Source of the DNA: Spirochaeta sp. | Lineage (GTDB): Bacteria; Spirochaetota; Spirochaetia; Sphaerochaetales; Sphaerochaetaceae | NCBI GenBank assembly: GCA_020054965.1 | Contig: JAIMZO010000119.1 | Location: 1-5,439 of the forward strand | DNA: 5,439 nucleotides | Direction of reading: 5' to 3' | Part shown: one piece after another, positions 1 through 5,439 of the stretch | Layout of the letters: the number at the start of each line of letters is the position of its first letter | Numbering within the stretch: position 1 is the first letter of the stretch | The notes under the pieces: model-generated | Database searches by the model: none | Told to the model about the DNA's origin: nothing | What the model saw: only the letters and a program-made list of their open reading frames with translations | Position numbers and translations under genes: made by a program

Positions 1-24
1 CCTTCAATAACCTAGACCAGCTCA

Positions 25-69
25 TCAGCCGATTAACTCTGCAAGGTCATCCTCTACGGATGAGATTCA
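25..69 (-). other. In-frame continuation of hcp beyond its TGA stop
   Basis: On the minus strand the hcp frame reads ...VENFGIA, then TGA (67-69), then ISSVEDDLAELIG, then two TGA codons in a row (25-27 and 22-24). From memory, Hcp family C-termini often read like NFGIGGIGTVEDDI, so the continuation looks like true Hcp tail in the correct frame, with TGA where a Gly would be expected. GGA to TGA is one base change. Readthrough or reversion would give 544 residues, closer to the usual class I length of about 545-553. The sequence shows the stop and the continuation; that the stop is new, leaky or an error is inference. Confidence 0.6.
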
Positions 70-1659
70 GGCAATCCCGAAGTTCTCAACCAATACGCTG
101 GCTACATTCGGTGAAAGGAATGCAGGCAATGTAGGCCCGAGGTGGATGTTCTTCACACCAAGGTAAAGCAAGGCAAGCAGTACGATGACAGCTTTCTGCT
201 CATACCAGGCAATGTTGTAGGCGATGGGAAGATCATTGATGTCATCCAAGCCAAAGACTTCCTTCAACTTCAAGGCAATGAGTGCCAAGGAGTAGGAGTC
301 GTTGCACTGACCGGCATCAAGGACGCGGGGGATTCCACCGATATCACCAAGGTTCAGCTTATTATAGCGATACTTTGCACAACCTGCGGTCAGGATTACC
401 GTATCCTTGGGCAGATTCTTTGCAAATTCAGTGTAATAATCCCTGCTCTTTGAGCGGCCATCACAACCACCCATGACCACGAACTTCTTGATCGCACCAC
501 TCTTCACGGCTTCAACTACCTGGTCAGCAAGAGCAAAGACCTGCTCATGGGCAAATCCACCGATGATCTCTCCTGACTCAATCTCAGTTGGGGCAGGACA
601 GGTCTTGGCAAGTTCAATGATCTCACTGAAGTCCTTCTTATCCCCAATGCCACCTTCAATATGCTTGCAGCCCGGGAAACCGGTTGCTCCGGTGGTATAG
701 AGGCGGCTCTTGTATGATTCGGCTGGAGGTACGATACAGTTGGTGGTCATCAAGATGGGACCGTTGAAGGATTCAAACTCCTTCTTCTGCATCCACCATG
801 CGTTACCATAGTTGCCATAGAAGTTAGGATACTTCTTGAATGCGGGATAGTAGTGGGCTGGGAGCATCTCAGAGTGGGTGTATACATCAACACCAGTCCC
901 CTGGGTCTGTTCAAGCAACATCTCGAGGTCCCTGAGGTCGTGACCGCTGATAAGGATGCCAGGGTTCTTGCCAACACCAATCTTTACCTTTGTCATTTCG
1001 GGATTGCCATATGCGCCGGTATTTGCCCCATCGAGCAGTGCCATGCCTGCAACACCCCATTCCCCTGTCTTCAGGGTAAGGGCAACAAGCTCATCGACAC
1101 TCTTCTCTTCAAGCAGGTCATTCAGGGCACTCTGGATAAAGGCATCAAGCTCTTCATTTTCCTTGATCAGGTTGTTTGCATGCTCGGTATAAGCGCTCAC
1201 TCCCTTTAGGCCATAGGTGATCAACTCCTTCAGGGAGCGGACATCTTCATTACTTTCAGCAAGTACGCCAACAGTCTTGGAAAACTCTTCATAGGAAGCA
1301 GTATCGGTATTCTCATACAGAGCGGCTTCACTCAAACCTTCCTTATTGGAAAGCTCTTTGAGCAAACCCTTCTTTGCCTCGATGGTAAGGAGAATTCTCT
1401 CGGTCAACTTCTCATCGTCAAAGTTTGCATTGGTGATGGTGGTAAACAGATTGTAGGTGACAATATGGTTGACATCCTTACTGACCGGCTGGTTTTCCCC
1501 GCGGAGTCTGGTTGCAACCTGGCTCAAGCCCTTTGTTACATAGATCAAAAGATCCTGCAGGTTTGCTGTCTCTGGCTGCTTGCCACATACCCCTACTTGT
1601 GTACATCCGAAATTTCGTGCTGTTTCCTGACATTGGAAACAGAACATCTTGTTGTCCAT
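67..1659 (-). CDS. hcp: Hybrid cluster protein (Hcp; hydroxylamine/NO reductase), apparently C-terminally shortened
   Basis: This is a cytoplasmic iron-sulfur enzyme of 530 residues. Hcp proteins reduce hydroxylamine in vitro, and in E. coli Hcp acts as a high-affinity NO reductase and protein S-nitrosylase. The N-terminus has Cys7, Cys10, Cys19 and Cys25 in the CX2CX8CX5C spacing of Desulfovibrio-type (class I) Hcp, rather than the wider spacing of enterobacterial [2Fe-2S] Hcp. All expected hybrid 4Fe-2S-2O cluster ligands are visible: His240 (SGHDL), Glu264 (THSEM), Cys308 (TTNCIVPP), Cys399 (GGCDGR, the likely persulfide Cys), Cys427 (TAGCAKYR), Cys452 (GQCNDS), Glu487 and Lys489 (WYEQKA). 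The segment at about 85-200 is the extra helical domain of the class. AAGGAG lies 7 nt before the ATG, at 1667-1672. The gene follows the cupin gene by 19 bp, so the two are probably co-transcribed. No hcr reductase partner is in the window. The TGA stop sits inside what looks like the conserved C-terminal tail; see the entry at 25-69. Confidence 0.97.
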   Translation of the reverse strand: MDNKMFCFQCQETARNFGCTQVGVCGKQPETANLQDLLIYVTKGLSQVATRLRGENQPVSKDVNHIVTYNLFTTITNANFDDEKLTERILLTIEAKKGLLKELSNKEGLSEAALYENTDTASYEEFSKTVGVLAESNEDVRSLKELITYGLKGVSAYTEHANNLIKENEELDAFIQSALNDLLEEKSVDELVALTLKTGEWGVAGMALLDGANTGAYGNPEMTKVKIGVGKNPGILISGHDLRDLEMLLEQTQGTGVDVYTHSEMLPAHYYPAFKKYPNFYGNYGNAWWMQKKEFESFNGPILMTTNCIVPPAESYKSRLYTTGATGFPGCKHIEGGIGDKKDFSEIIELAKTCPAPTEIESGEIIGGFAHEQVFALADQVVEAVKSGAIKKFVVMGGCDGRSKSRDYYTEFAKNLPKDTVILTAGCAKYRYNKLNLGDIGGIPRVLDAGQCNDSYSLALIALKLKEVFGLDDINDLPIAYNIAWYEQKAVIVLLALLYLGVKNIHLGPTLPAFLSPNVASVLVENFGIA

Positions 1660-1678
1660 TTGATTTCTCCTTATACAG

Positions 1679-2002
1679 TTAAAAGCTGACTACCAGAAAC
1701 ATCTTGAAACGTTCTGGAGCATATATTGCATGCGGTAGATCACTCGGCATCAGAATTGAATCCCCTTTGCCCAGTTTGAACTCCTGACCATCAATGGTCA
1801 CCAGTCCTTCTCCGTCCAGGGCAATGACCAGAGCATCCCCGCTGCTTGCGTGGGTGCTGATTTCCTCCCCTTTCTCGAAGGCAAAGAGGGTAAGGCTGTG
1901 ATGTTTGTCCTGTGCAAGGGTCTTGCTCACGACCTGTCCTTCCTGATAGGTAACCTGGTCTGCAAAACTCATCACTTCGGATGGTTTGAAATTCTTGATC
2001 AT
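1679..2002 (-). CDS. Small single-domain cupin protein, first gene of the hcp operon
   Basis: This 107-residue protein is essentially one cupin beta-barrel (Cupin_2 type). Motif 1 spans residues 45-64 ([20 protein letters not shown]): His51 is kept, but the second His and the Glu of the classic motif are Ser53 and Asp56. Motif 2 spans 80-91 ([12 protein letters not shown]), with Pro86 and His91. At least two of the usual metal-binding His positions remain, so a metal site is possible but degenerate. There is no signal peptide, so it is cytoplasmic. It starts at ATG 2002; a GTG at 2011 would lie only 2 nt from the Shine-Dalgarno. The stop codon is 19 bp from the hcp ATG, which carries its own ribosome site, so the two genes probably share a transcript. 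Small cupins of this type are common in anaerobes. Its function is unknown; a role in nitrosative or oxidative stress is inferred only from its partner. Confidence 0.9.
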   Translation of the reverse strand: MIKNFKPSEVMSFADQVTYQEGQVVSKTLAQDKHHSLTLFAFEKGEEISTHASSGDALVIALDGEGLVTIDGQEFKLGKGDSILMPSDLPHAIYAPERFKMFLVVSF

Positions 2003-2013
2003 CGCAGTCACAA

Positions 2014-2019
2014 CTCCTT
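2014..2019 (-). promoter_or_regulatory. Ribosome binding site deciding the cupin start
   Basis: AAGGAG on the minus strand lies 11 nt before ATG 2002 but only 2 nt before the in-frame GTG at 2011. The GTG is too close for normal initiation, so the ATG is preferred, giving 107 rather than 110 residues. Confidence 0.6.
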
Positions 2020-2043
2020 CATTGATTCATACTATGTCTCTGA

Positions 2044-2062
2044 TTGCATACATCGTATACAA
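2044..2062. promoter_or_regulatory. Imperfect palindrome over the possible cupin-hcp promoter
   Basis: On the plus strand, TTGCATAC-ATC-GTATACAA has 8-bp arms that match at 7 of 8 positions around a 3-nt centre. The minus-strand TATACG at 2054-2059, a possible -10 box for cupin-hcp, lies inside it, so a protein bound here could block the promoter. The inner minus-strand TTGTATACGA (2053-2062) also fits the T-N-GTATAC-N-A pattern bound by many FadR-type GntR regulators, though a 10-bp match is weak evidence. The regulator is unknown. Confidence 0.35.
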
Positions 2063-2077
2063 GCTACGTTGTGCTGT

Positions 2078-2095
2078 ATGTTGGAAATCCAACAT
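2078..2095. promoter_or_regulatory. Perfect 8-bp inverted repeat, candidate operator for cupin-hcp (and perhaps mntP)
   Basis: On the plus strand, ATGTTGGA-AA-TCCAACAT has perfect 8-bp arms around a 2-nt centre. Its symmetry and 16-bp core (TGTTG-N6-CAACA) have the geometry of CRP/FNR-family sites (TGTGA-N6-TCACA). If the minus-strand TATACG at 2054-2059 is the -10 box, transcription would begin near 2047 and the palindrome would be centred near -40, the usual class II activator position. hcp genes in many anaerobes are controlled by HcpR, a CRP/FNR-family regulator, so an HcpR-like protein is the first candidate. The palindrome is seen; the regulator is inferred. The 2-nt gap is too small for an RNA hairpin, which favours a DNA site. 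Confidence 0.5.
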
Positions 2096-2115
2096 TCATG
2101 GCTTTTTTCTCAATC

Positions 2116-2144
2116 TTGAGTTTCAGGCAGAAAACTCCTATACT
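2116..2144 (+). promoter_or_regulatory. Sigma-70 type promoter for mntP
   Basis: TTGAGT (-35, 2116-2121) and TATACT (-10, 2139-2144) are separated by exactly 17 bp, which predicts a transcript start near 2151. A short palindrome, CTCAA-TC-TTGAG (2109-2120), overlaps the -35 box and could be an operator. The leader before the chosen start would be only about 24 nt, so there is no room for the yybP-ykoY manganese riboswitch that precedes mntP in many bacteria, and none of its conserved sequence is seen. Confidence 0.6.
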
Positions 2145-2161
2145 CAGCTTCATGAAATGCT

Positions 2162-2166
2162 GGAGG
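2162..2166 (+). promoter_or_regulatory. Ribosome binding site supporting a TTG start for mntP
   Basis: GGAGG lies 8 nt before TTG 2175. The in-frame ATG at 2157 has no Shine-Dalgarno and would be only about 6 nt from the predicted transcript start, so the TTG is favoured. Confidence 0.6.
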
Positions 2167-2174
2167 ACCCACTC

Positions 2175-2750
2175 TTGGGAATCATAGAATTGCTCATGCT
2201 CTCTGTAGGCCTCGCTATGGATGCGTTTGCTGTATCCTTATGCAAAGGACTCAGGATGCGTAGAATCAATTGGCCCCAAGGAATCCTCATCGCATTCTCC
2301 TTCGGGTTCTTCCAAGCGGGAATGCCGCTCATAGGATGGTCGCTTGGTCATCAGTTTGAACGTTTCATTACACCGGTAGACCATTGGATTGCGTTCATCC
2401 TCCTCTCCCTCGTAGGAGCAAAGATGCTCTATGATTCCATTACAGAAGACCCCACCTGCCCCGTGGAAACAGTGGATCATATTGATCTCAAAGAGCTTCT
2501 GCTCCTATCCGTTGCAACCAGTATCGATGCCTTGGCAGTTGGGATCACCCTCGCATTCCTGAACACCGATATCATCCTCTCCACCTCCTTGATCGGCATT
2601 GTCACATTTTTCCTCTCACTGCTTGCCGTCATCATCGGAAACCATTTTGGTAATCGCCTGCAGAGCAAGGCGGGGATTCTGGGAGGGATTGTGCTTATCC
2701 TCATCGGAGGGAAAATCCTATTCTCCCACCTTGGCATCATCGGTTTCTAG
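2175..2750 (+). CDS. mntP: Manganese efflux pump MntP
   Basis: This is a 191-residue inner-membrane exporter of Mn(II), made of two related halves of three membrane helices each. The half-signatures are MDAFAVSLCKG (15-25) and SIDALAVGITLAF (116-128). Their acidic residues fall at Asp16 and Asp118, which is where I recall them in E. coli MntP, supporting the chosen start. PLIGWSLG (51-58) and DHWIAFILL (69-77) are also typical. Membrane segments lie at about 3-23, 36-57, 69-89, 106-128, 134-155 and 166-183; the loop at about 90-104 is polar. The start is TTG 2175, with GGAGG 8 nt upstream and a promoter ending at 2144. ATG 2157 would add six residues and lacks a ribosome site. The gene is divergent from cupin-hcp, and its last 33 bp overlap the end of the opposing MFS gene. 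The family is confident; the exact start is less so. Confidence 0.93.
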   Translation: MGIIELLMLSVGLAMDAFAVSLCKGLRMRRINWPQGILIAFSFGFFQAGMPLIGWSLGHQFERFITPVDHWIAFILLSLVGAKMLYDSITEDPTCPVETVDHIDLKELLLLSVATSIDALAVGITLAFLNTDIILSTSLIGIVTFFLSLLAVIIGNHFGNRLQSKAGILGGIVLILIGGKILFSHLGIIGF

Positions 2751-4049
2751 GTTCTCATGTTTCCCATCGTCAGAGGGCTCCCCTCTCTTGACCTGACCCA
2801 TCAGGAAGAATGCAATCAGCATGGAAACTGACCCATAGAGGAATATTGCCCTGAATCCGAACAAGTCAATAAAGGCTCCGGTAATCGGGGGACTGATGAT
2901 CGACGCGAGCTGGCTGAAGAAATAGTATAGGCCAGTATAAATACCCACCGTCTGATAGGTAGACATCTGCCAGAGCATCGGGAAACTGTTGGTAACCACA
3001 GACACCCAAAATATTCCAAAGCCGAACAGCAGGGCCCAGAAGGTATATTGACGGAATGCATCACTCATCCCACTGGTCAGTGGATCATGCAGGAAGACTC
3101 CCACCAGCAGTACAACCAGGATAGCCAAGGAGAGACGGATCGTTTTCTTTCTTCCTACCCGGTGTGCAACAATTCCTGAAGGAATGGCGAAGAGGGCGTA
3201 TGCAATGCCAACCATGCCGGCAGCCAGACTTGCGGTGCCACTGCTGGTTCTCAGGATATCCTTTGAGTACAGGCCGACAAAGGGAAGGATCCCCTGATAC
3301 CCCATGAACCAGAACAGTAATGAGAGCAGAATAAAGAGTGCACTCTTGTCCTGCTCCTTGAAAATGACCTTCAGGGAGTGAAGGATTGGTTCCTTTTTTT
3401 CGCTTTGCTCAGACGCTGTTGCCTTTCTCTCCTTTACAAAGAAGAAGAGAAGCAGTACGGCGATGATGACAAGAACAGAGGAGATGGGGAATGCAAGGAT
3501 TTCAGTGGTGGGACCACGCCCGGGAAGATTGATCGGGATATCCATCAGCCGTGCAAGACCGACTGTTCCTACGATGGTGGCAATGCCTCCCATGGTATTG
3601 ATTACACCGTTGGCTTCGCTGCGGAGATTTCCGGGTATCATATCAGGCATGAGTGCGACGACAGGTCCCCTGACCGCCTGTTTGAACAGGTTGAGAATGA
3701 ACACCAGCAGGATAAGCAGCCAGAGACTGTTCAATGCCGAGAAGGGTATCAGGCCAAAGGCAACCGCTGTAACGGGGAGACAGATGACGATAAACGGCAT
3801 CCTTCGCCCAATCCTCGTATGGGTCCTATCGCTGATGGCACTGAAGATAGGAATCAGGAATATGGCCAGAATATTATCAAAGGTCATGATCGACCCGATC
3901 AGGGCCTTGGATTCTACAAAACGGGCGAGAAAGATAGGGACGTAGGTATCATAGAGAGGGTCCATCAGTCCCATGGTAAAAAATCCAAGACCGATCAGAA
4001 AGGTGGTGGTGTAGTACCCTTTCAACCCTTTTTTTTGTGCTTTGGCCAT
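2718..4049 (-). CDS. MFS transporter, SLC45/GPH-like (possible sugar:cation symporter)
   Basis: This 443-residue integral membrane protein has about twelve hydrophobic segments and a charged central loop (about 205-235). The loop 2-3 signature SDRTHTRIGRRMPFI (73-87) and the segment AVRGPVVALMPDMIP (125-139) resemble SLC45-type and GPH-type carriers, which move sucrose, maltose or other glycosides with a cation. The second half has the matching MFS loop HRVGRKK (296-302). The C-terminal tail after about 420 is hydrophilic and acidic. AAGGAG lies 7 nt before the ATG, at 4057-4062. It is transcribed away from the KamA-like gene and overlaps the mntP 3' end by 33 bp. No sugar hydrolase or binding-protein gene lies next to it, so the substrate cannot be told; a drug or metabolite efflux role is also possible. 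The MFS assignment is secure and the sugar link is tentative. Confidence 0.9.
   Translation of the reverse strand: MAKAQKKGLKGYYTTTFLIGLGFFTMGLMDPLYDTYVPIFLARFVESKALIGSIMTFDNILAIFLIPIFSAISDRTHTRIGRRMPFIVICLPVTAVAFGLIPFSALNSLWLLILLVFILNLFKQAVRGPVVALMPDMIPGNLRSEANGVINTMGGIATIVGTVGLARLMDIPINLPGRGPTTEILAFPISSVLVIIAVLLLFFFVKERKATASEQSEKKEPILHSLKVIFKEQDKSALFILLSLLFWFMGYQGILPFVGLYSKDILRTSSGTASLAAGMVGIAYALFAIPSGIVAHRVGRKKTIRLSLAILVVLLVGVFLHDPLTSGMSDAFRQYTFWALLFGFGIFWVSVVTNSFPMLWQMSTYQTVGIYTGLYYFFSQLASIISPPITGAFIDLFGFRAIFLYGSVSMLIAFFLMGQVKRGEPSDDGKHENLETDDAKVGE
2772..2786 (+). terminator. Possible weak hairpin downstream of mntP
   Basis: AGAGGG-CTC-CCCTCT forms a 6-bp, GC-rich stem with a 3-nt loop, 21 nt after the mntP stop. 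No T-tract follows on either strand, and the bases also encode the MFS C-terminal tail. It may slow polymerase but is not a convincing intrinsic terminator. Confidence 0.2.
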
Positions 4050-4073
4050 CGAAATACTCCTTGTTACGCTCCA

Positions 4074-4102
4074 ATTGCAATAAGTGTACCATACATTTTC
4101 AA
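4074..4102 (-). promoter_or_regulatory. Candidate promoter for the MFS transporter gene
   Basis: On the minus strand TTGAAA (4097-4102) and TGCAAT (4074-4079) are 17 bp apart, matching 5 and 4 of the 6 consensus bases. The transcript would begin near 4067, a short leader holding the AAGGAG at 4057-4062. The divergent kamA-like gene must also start in this roughly 70-bp spacer, but I could not find a convincing promoter for it. Confidence 0.35.
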
Positions 4103-4120
4103 AAGGGCGGTAGGCTTTCC

Positions 4121-5260
4121 TTGGCTCTGGACGAAATAGCGCGTTTACGGTACACCATGCTCATGCAAACACGTGATGATATGGCAGTAGTCACTACAAA
4201 AGAAGCACTACAGAAATACTTCTCCCTTACAGAGGATGAGATAGCCTTTGATGAACACCTGGGATGTTCTCTCCCTATGAAGATACCTACCTACTTCCTC
4301 TCCCTGATCAACACAGAAGATCCAGATGATCCGCTCCGGCGCCAGGTGGTTCCCACAAGAGAGGAGCAGATTTTCGAGCCCAAGGGAACCACAGATCCCT
4401 TGGAGGAAGTCAGGTACAGCGTTCAAGACCGACTCATTCACCGGTATAAGAGCAGGGTTGCCTTCCTGACCACCGATATCTGCCCTCTGTATTGCAGGCA
4501 CTGTTTCCGTCGCCGTTTCACGGGGACTTTCCAAGGGCCTGCCAGTGAAACCCAGATCAGTGAGGCAGCAACCTATGTCGCAAACCACAAGGAAGTGACA
4601 GAAATACTCTTTACCGGGGGTGATGTACTCACCCTCTCTGATTCCCGTTTACAGTCCATGATAGAAGCATTCAGATGCAAGCGCCCCGACCTTGTAATCC
4701 GACTCTGCACAAGGATGCCAGCCTCCTATCCTGCAAGGATCACAGACTCCCTGATCACCATGCTGAAGCAATTTACGAGTGCCCCATTCTACCTCATGTG
4801 CCAGTTCAATCATCCGAGGGAACTCACCCATCAGGCAATTGAAGCGATAGACCGCTTTGTTGATGCGGGTATCCCTGCAATGAATCAGACAGTATTGCTT
4901 CGAGGGGTAAATGATGATGTAGAGGTGCTTGTTGAGCTTTGCAATCGCTTGGTTTCCAACAGGATCAAACCCTATTACCTCTTTCAGGGAGACCTCGTGG
5001 AAGGAACCGCTCACTTTCGCGTACCCATCGAGAAGGGACTTCACATCGAAGAGCAACTGAGACAGCGTCTCTCAGGCCTTGCCATGCCGGTGTATGCAAT
5101 AGATCTCCCTGAAGGTGGTGGAAAGGTCCCTCTGGGCAGGAACTATCTACTGGGGAAAAATGAACAAGGTGAATGGATGTTCAGAAATGCAGAGGGAGTA
5201 ATCAGGACCTATCCTGATCCAATCAGAGAGGAGCTATCCGGTCAAGGACATCCTGAATAG
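4121..5260 (+). CDS. KamA-family radical SAM aminomutase (lysine 2,3-aminomutase-like)
   Basis: This is a PLP-dependent radical SAM protein of 379 residues. The cluster motif CPLYCRHC gives Cys121, Cys125 and Cys128 (CX3CX2C), followed by FRRRF, whose first Arg (130) matches the substrate-carboxylate Arg of clostridial lysine 2,3-aminomutase. FTGGD (164-168) is the SAM-binding GGD region. Lys335 in LPEGGGKVP is the PLP lysine. Asp291 (FQGDLVEG) and Asp328 (YAIDLPEG) match the two Asp residues that recognise lysine in the clostridial enzyme, which argues for lysine over glutamate. The middle (NTEDPDDPLRRQVVP; TTDPLEE) looks closer to EpmB, which modifies elongation factor P, and the protein lacks the long C-terminal extension of KamA. 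No efp, epmA, ablB or kamD/E lies in the window. The start is uncertain: TTG 4121 has GGTAGG 6 nt upstream, while ATG 4157 (367 residues) has no ribosome site. The 3' end overlaps the opposing gene by 38 bp. Confidence 0.9.
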   Translation: MALDEIARLRYTMLMQTRDDMAVVTTKEALQKYFSLTEDEIAFDEHLGCSLPMKIPTYFLSLINTEDPDDPLRRQVVPTREEQIFEPKGTTDPLEEVRYSVQDRLIHRYKSRVAFLTTDICPLYCRHCFRRRFTGTFQGPASETQISEAATYVANHKEVTEILFTGGDVLTLSDSRLQSMIEAFRCKRPDLVIRLCTRMPASYPARITDSLITMLKQFTSAPFYLMCQFNHPRELTHQAIEAIDRFVDAGIPAMNQTVLLRGVNDDVEVLVELCNRLVSNRIKPYYLFQGDLVEGTAHFRVPIEKGLHIEEQLRQRLSGLAMPVYAIDLPEGGGKVPLGRNYLLGKNEQGEWMFRNAEGVIRTYPDPIREELSGQGHPE

Positions 5261-5439
5261 CTTTTTTGCGGATATCCTGACGCTGTGATTCATACACCTC
5301 CGGCTCCATGAACACCACTTCTTCCTTCTCTTCAAAGGAAGGAACAAGAATGGGCTCTTCTCCCGCTTTAAGAGGAATAGCTGGTTCTACCTCTTCAGGT
5401 TCCATAAACTGTGCAATTGCTTCTACCTTTTCAGGCTCT
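5223..5439 (-). CDS. C-terminal end of an unrecognised Glu/Pro-rich protein (partial)
   Basis: The last 72 codons of a leftward gene run off the right edge. An internal Met codon at 5403-5405 is unlikely to be the start, because the frame stays open to the edge with the same Glu/Pro-rich composition (EPEKVEAIAQF precedes it) and no ribosome site precedes the Met. The visible part has an acidic, low-complexity stretch with repeated EPE or MEPE units and EEKEE. It is followed by a charged helical tail with two similar units, QDIRK and QDVLD. There is no membrane segment or recognised domain. The composition suggests a disordered linker and short helix, as at the end of a scaffold, envelope-associated or regulatory protein, but I cannot assign a family. 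The stop lies inside the KamA-like gene's 3' end. Confidence 0.7.
   Translation of the reverse strand, partial: EPEKVEAIAQFMEPEEVEPAIPLKAGEEPILVPSFEEKEEVVFMEPEVYESQRQDIRKKAIQDVLDRIAPL

Noticed and set aside
67..69. TGA reassigned as a sense codon (genetic code 4 or 25)
   Set aside because: The cupin, mntP, MFS and KamA-like genes use TGG for Trp and GGN for Gly with no internal TGA, and the hcp continuation itself ends in two TGA codons.
3..134. A plus-strand frame open from the left edge (FNNLDQLISRLTLQGHPLR...) that could be a convergent gene's tail
   Set aside because: It is antisense to the hcp C-terminus and to its continuation, which explains its protein-like look; no family is recognised, and it would overlap hcp by about 68 bp.
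853..1209. A 118-codon plus-strand open frame inside hcp
   Set aside because: It is a shadow of the conserved hcp reading frame and has no recognisable motif.
1986..2174. A longer N-terminus for mntP reaching back to 1986
   Set aside because: It would run through the palindromes and the promoter, adds 63 residues not found in MntP, and lacks a ribosome site.
4037..4120. A longer KamA-like frame starting at GTG 4037
   Set aside because: It would start inside the MFS gene and cover that gene's ribosome site, with no Shine-Dalgarno of its own.
3378..4139. A 253-codon open frame on the plus strand opposite the MFS gene
   Set aside because: It is antisense to a well-supported transporter, its product is rich in Gly, Asp, Arg and Cys without any domain, and it has no ribosome site.
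5242..5281. A possible long hairpin with a T-run after the KamA-like gene (related GGACATCC and GGATATCC segments)
   Set aside because: The stem has a bulge and a mismatch, the T-run is in the loop rather than after the stem, and the repeats follow from coding the two QD units of the opposing protein.

Overview
The window looks like chromosomal DNA of an anaerobic bacterium of roughly balanced base composition. The mix of a Desulfovibrio-type hybrid cluster protein, a KamA-family radical SAM enzyme and an SLC45/GPH-like carrier would suit a free-living or host-associated spirochaete such as Sphaerochaeta, or a clostridium. This is a guess from protein character only. The genes read cleanly in the standard bacterial code, with no internal TGA in any of them except at the very end of hcp. 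I see no mobile element, RNA gene or CRISPR array.

Layout. Positions 1-2002 hold a leftward two-gene operon: a small cupin protein (1679-2002) followed 19 bp later by hcp (67-1659). A 172-bp intergenic region (2003-2174) separates it from the rightward manganese exporter gene mntP (2175-2750). This spacer carries two near-perfect palindromes and a good sigma-70 type promoter for mntP. mntP runs tail-to-tail into a leftward MFS transporter gene (2718-4049), and the two overlap by 33 bp. The MFS gene is divergent from a rightward KamA/lysine 2,3-aminomutase-like gene (4121-5260). That gene in turn overlaps by 38 bp the tail of a leftward Glu/Pro-rich protein that runs off the right edge (5223-5439).

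How the genes may work together. Cupin plus hcp form a plausible nitrosative-stress unit: Hcp reduces NO or hydroxylamine, while the cupin's role is unknown. The palindrome centred about 40 bp upstream of a possible start site fits a CRP/FNR-type activator such as HcpR. The remaining genes (mntP, MFS carrier, kamA) show no clear functional link, and nothing here amounts to a new defence or mobile system.

The most unusual signal is at the hcp 3' end. The frame stops at TGA (67-69), but the next 13 codons continue with what looks like the normal Hcp C-terminus before a double TGA. This suggests a recent nonsense change at a Gly codon, readthrough, or a base error.
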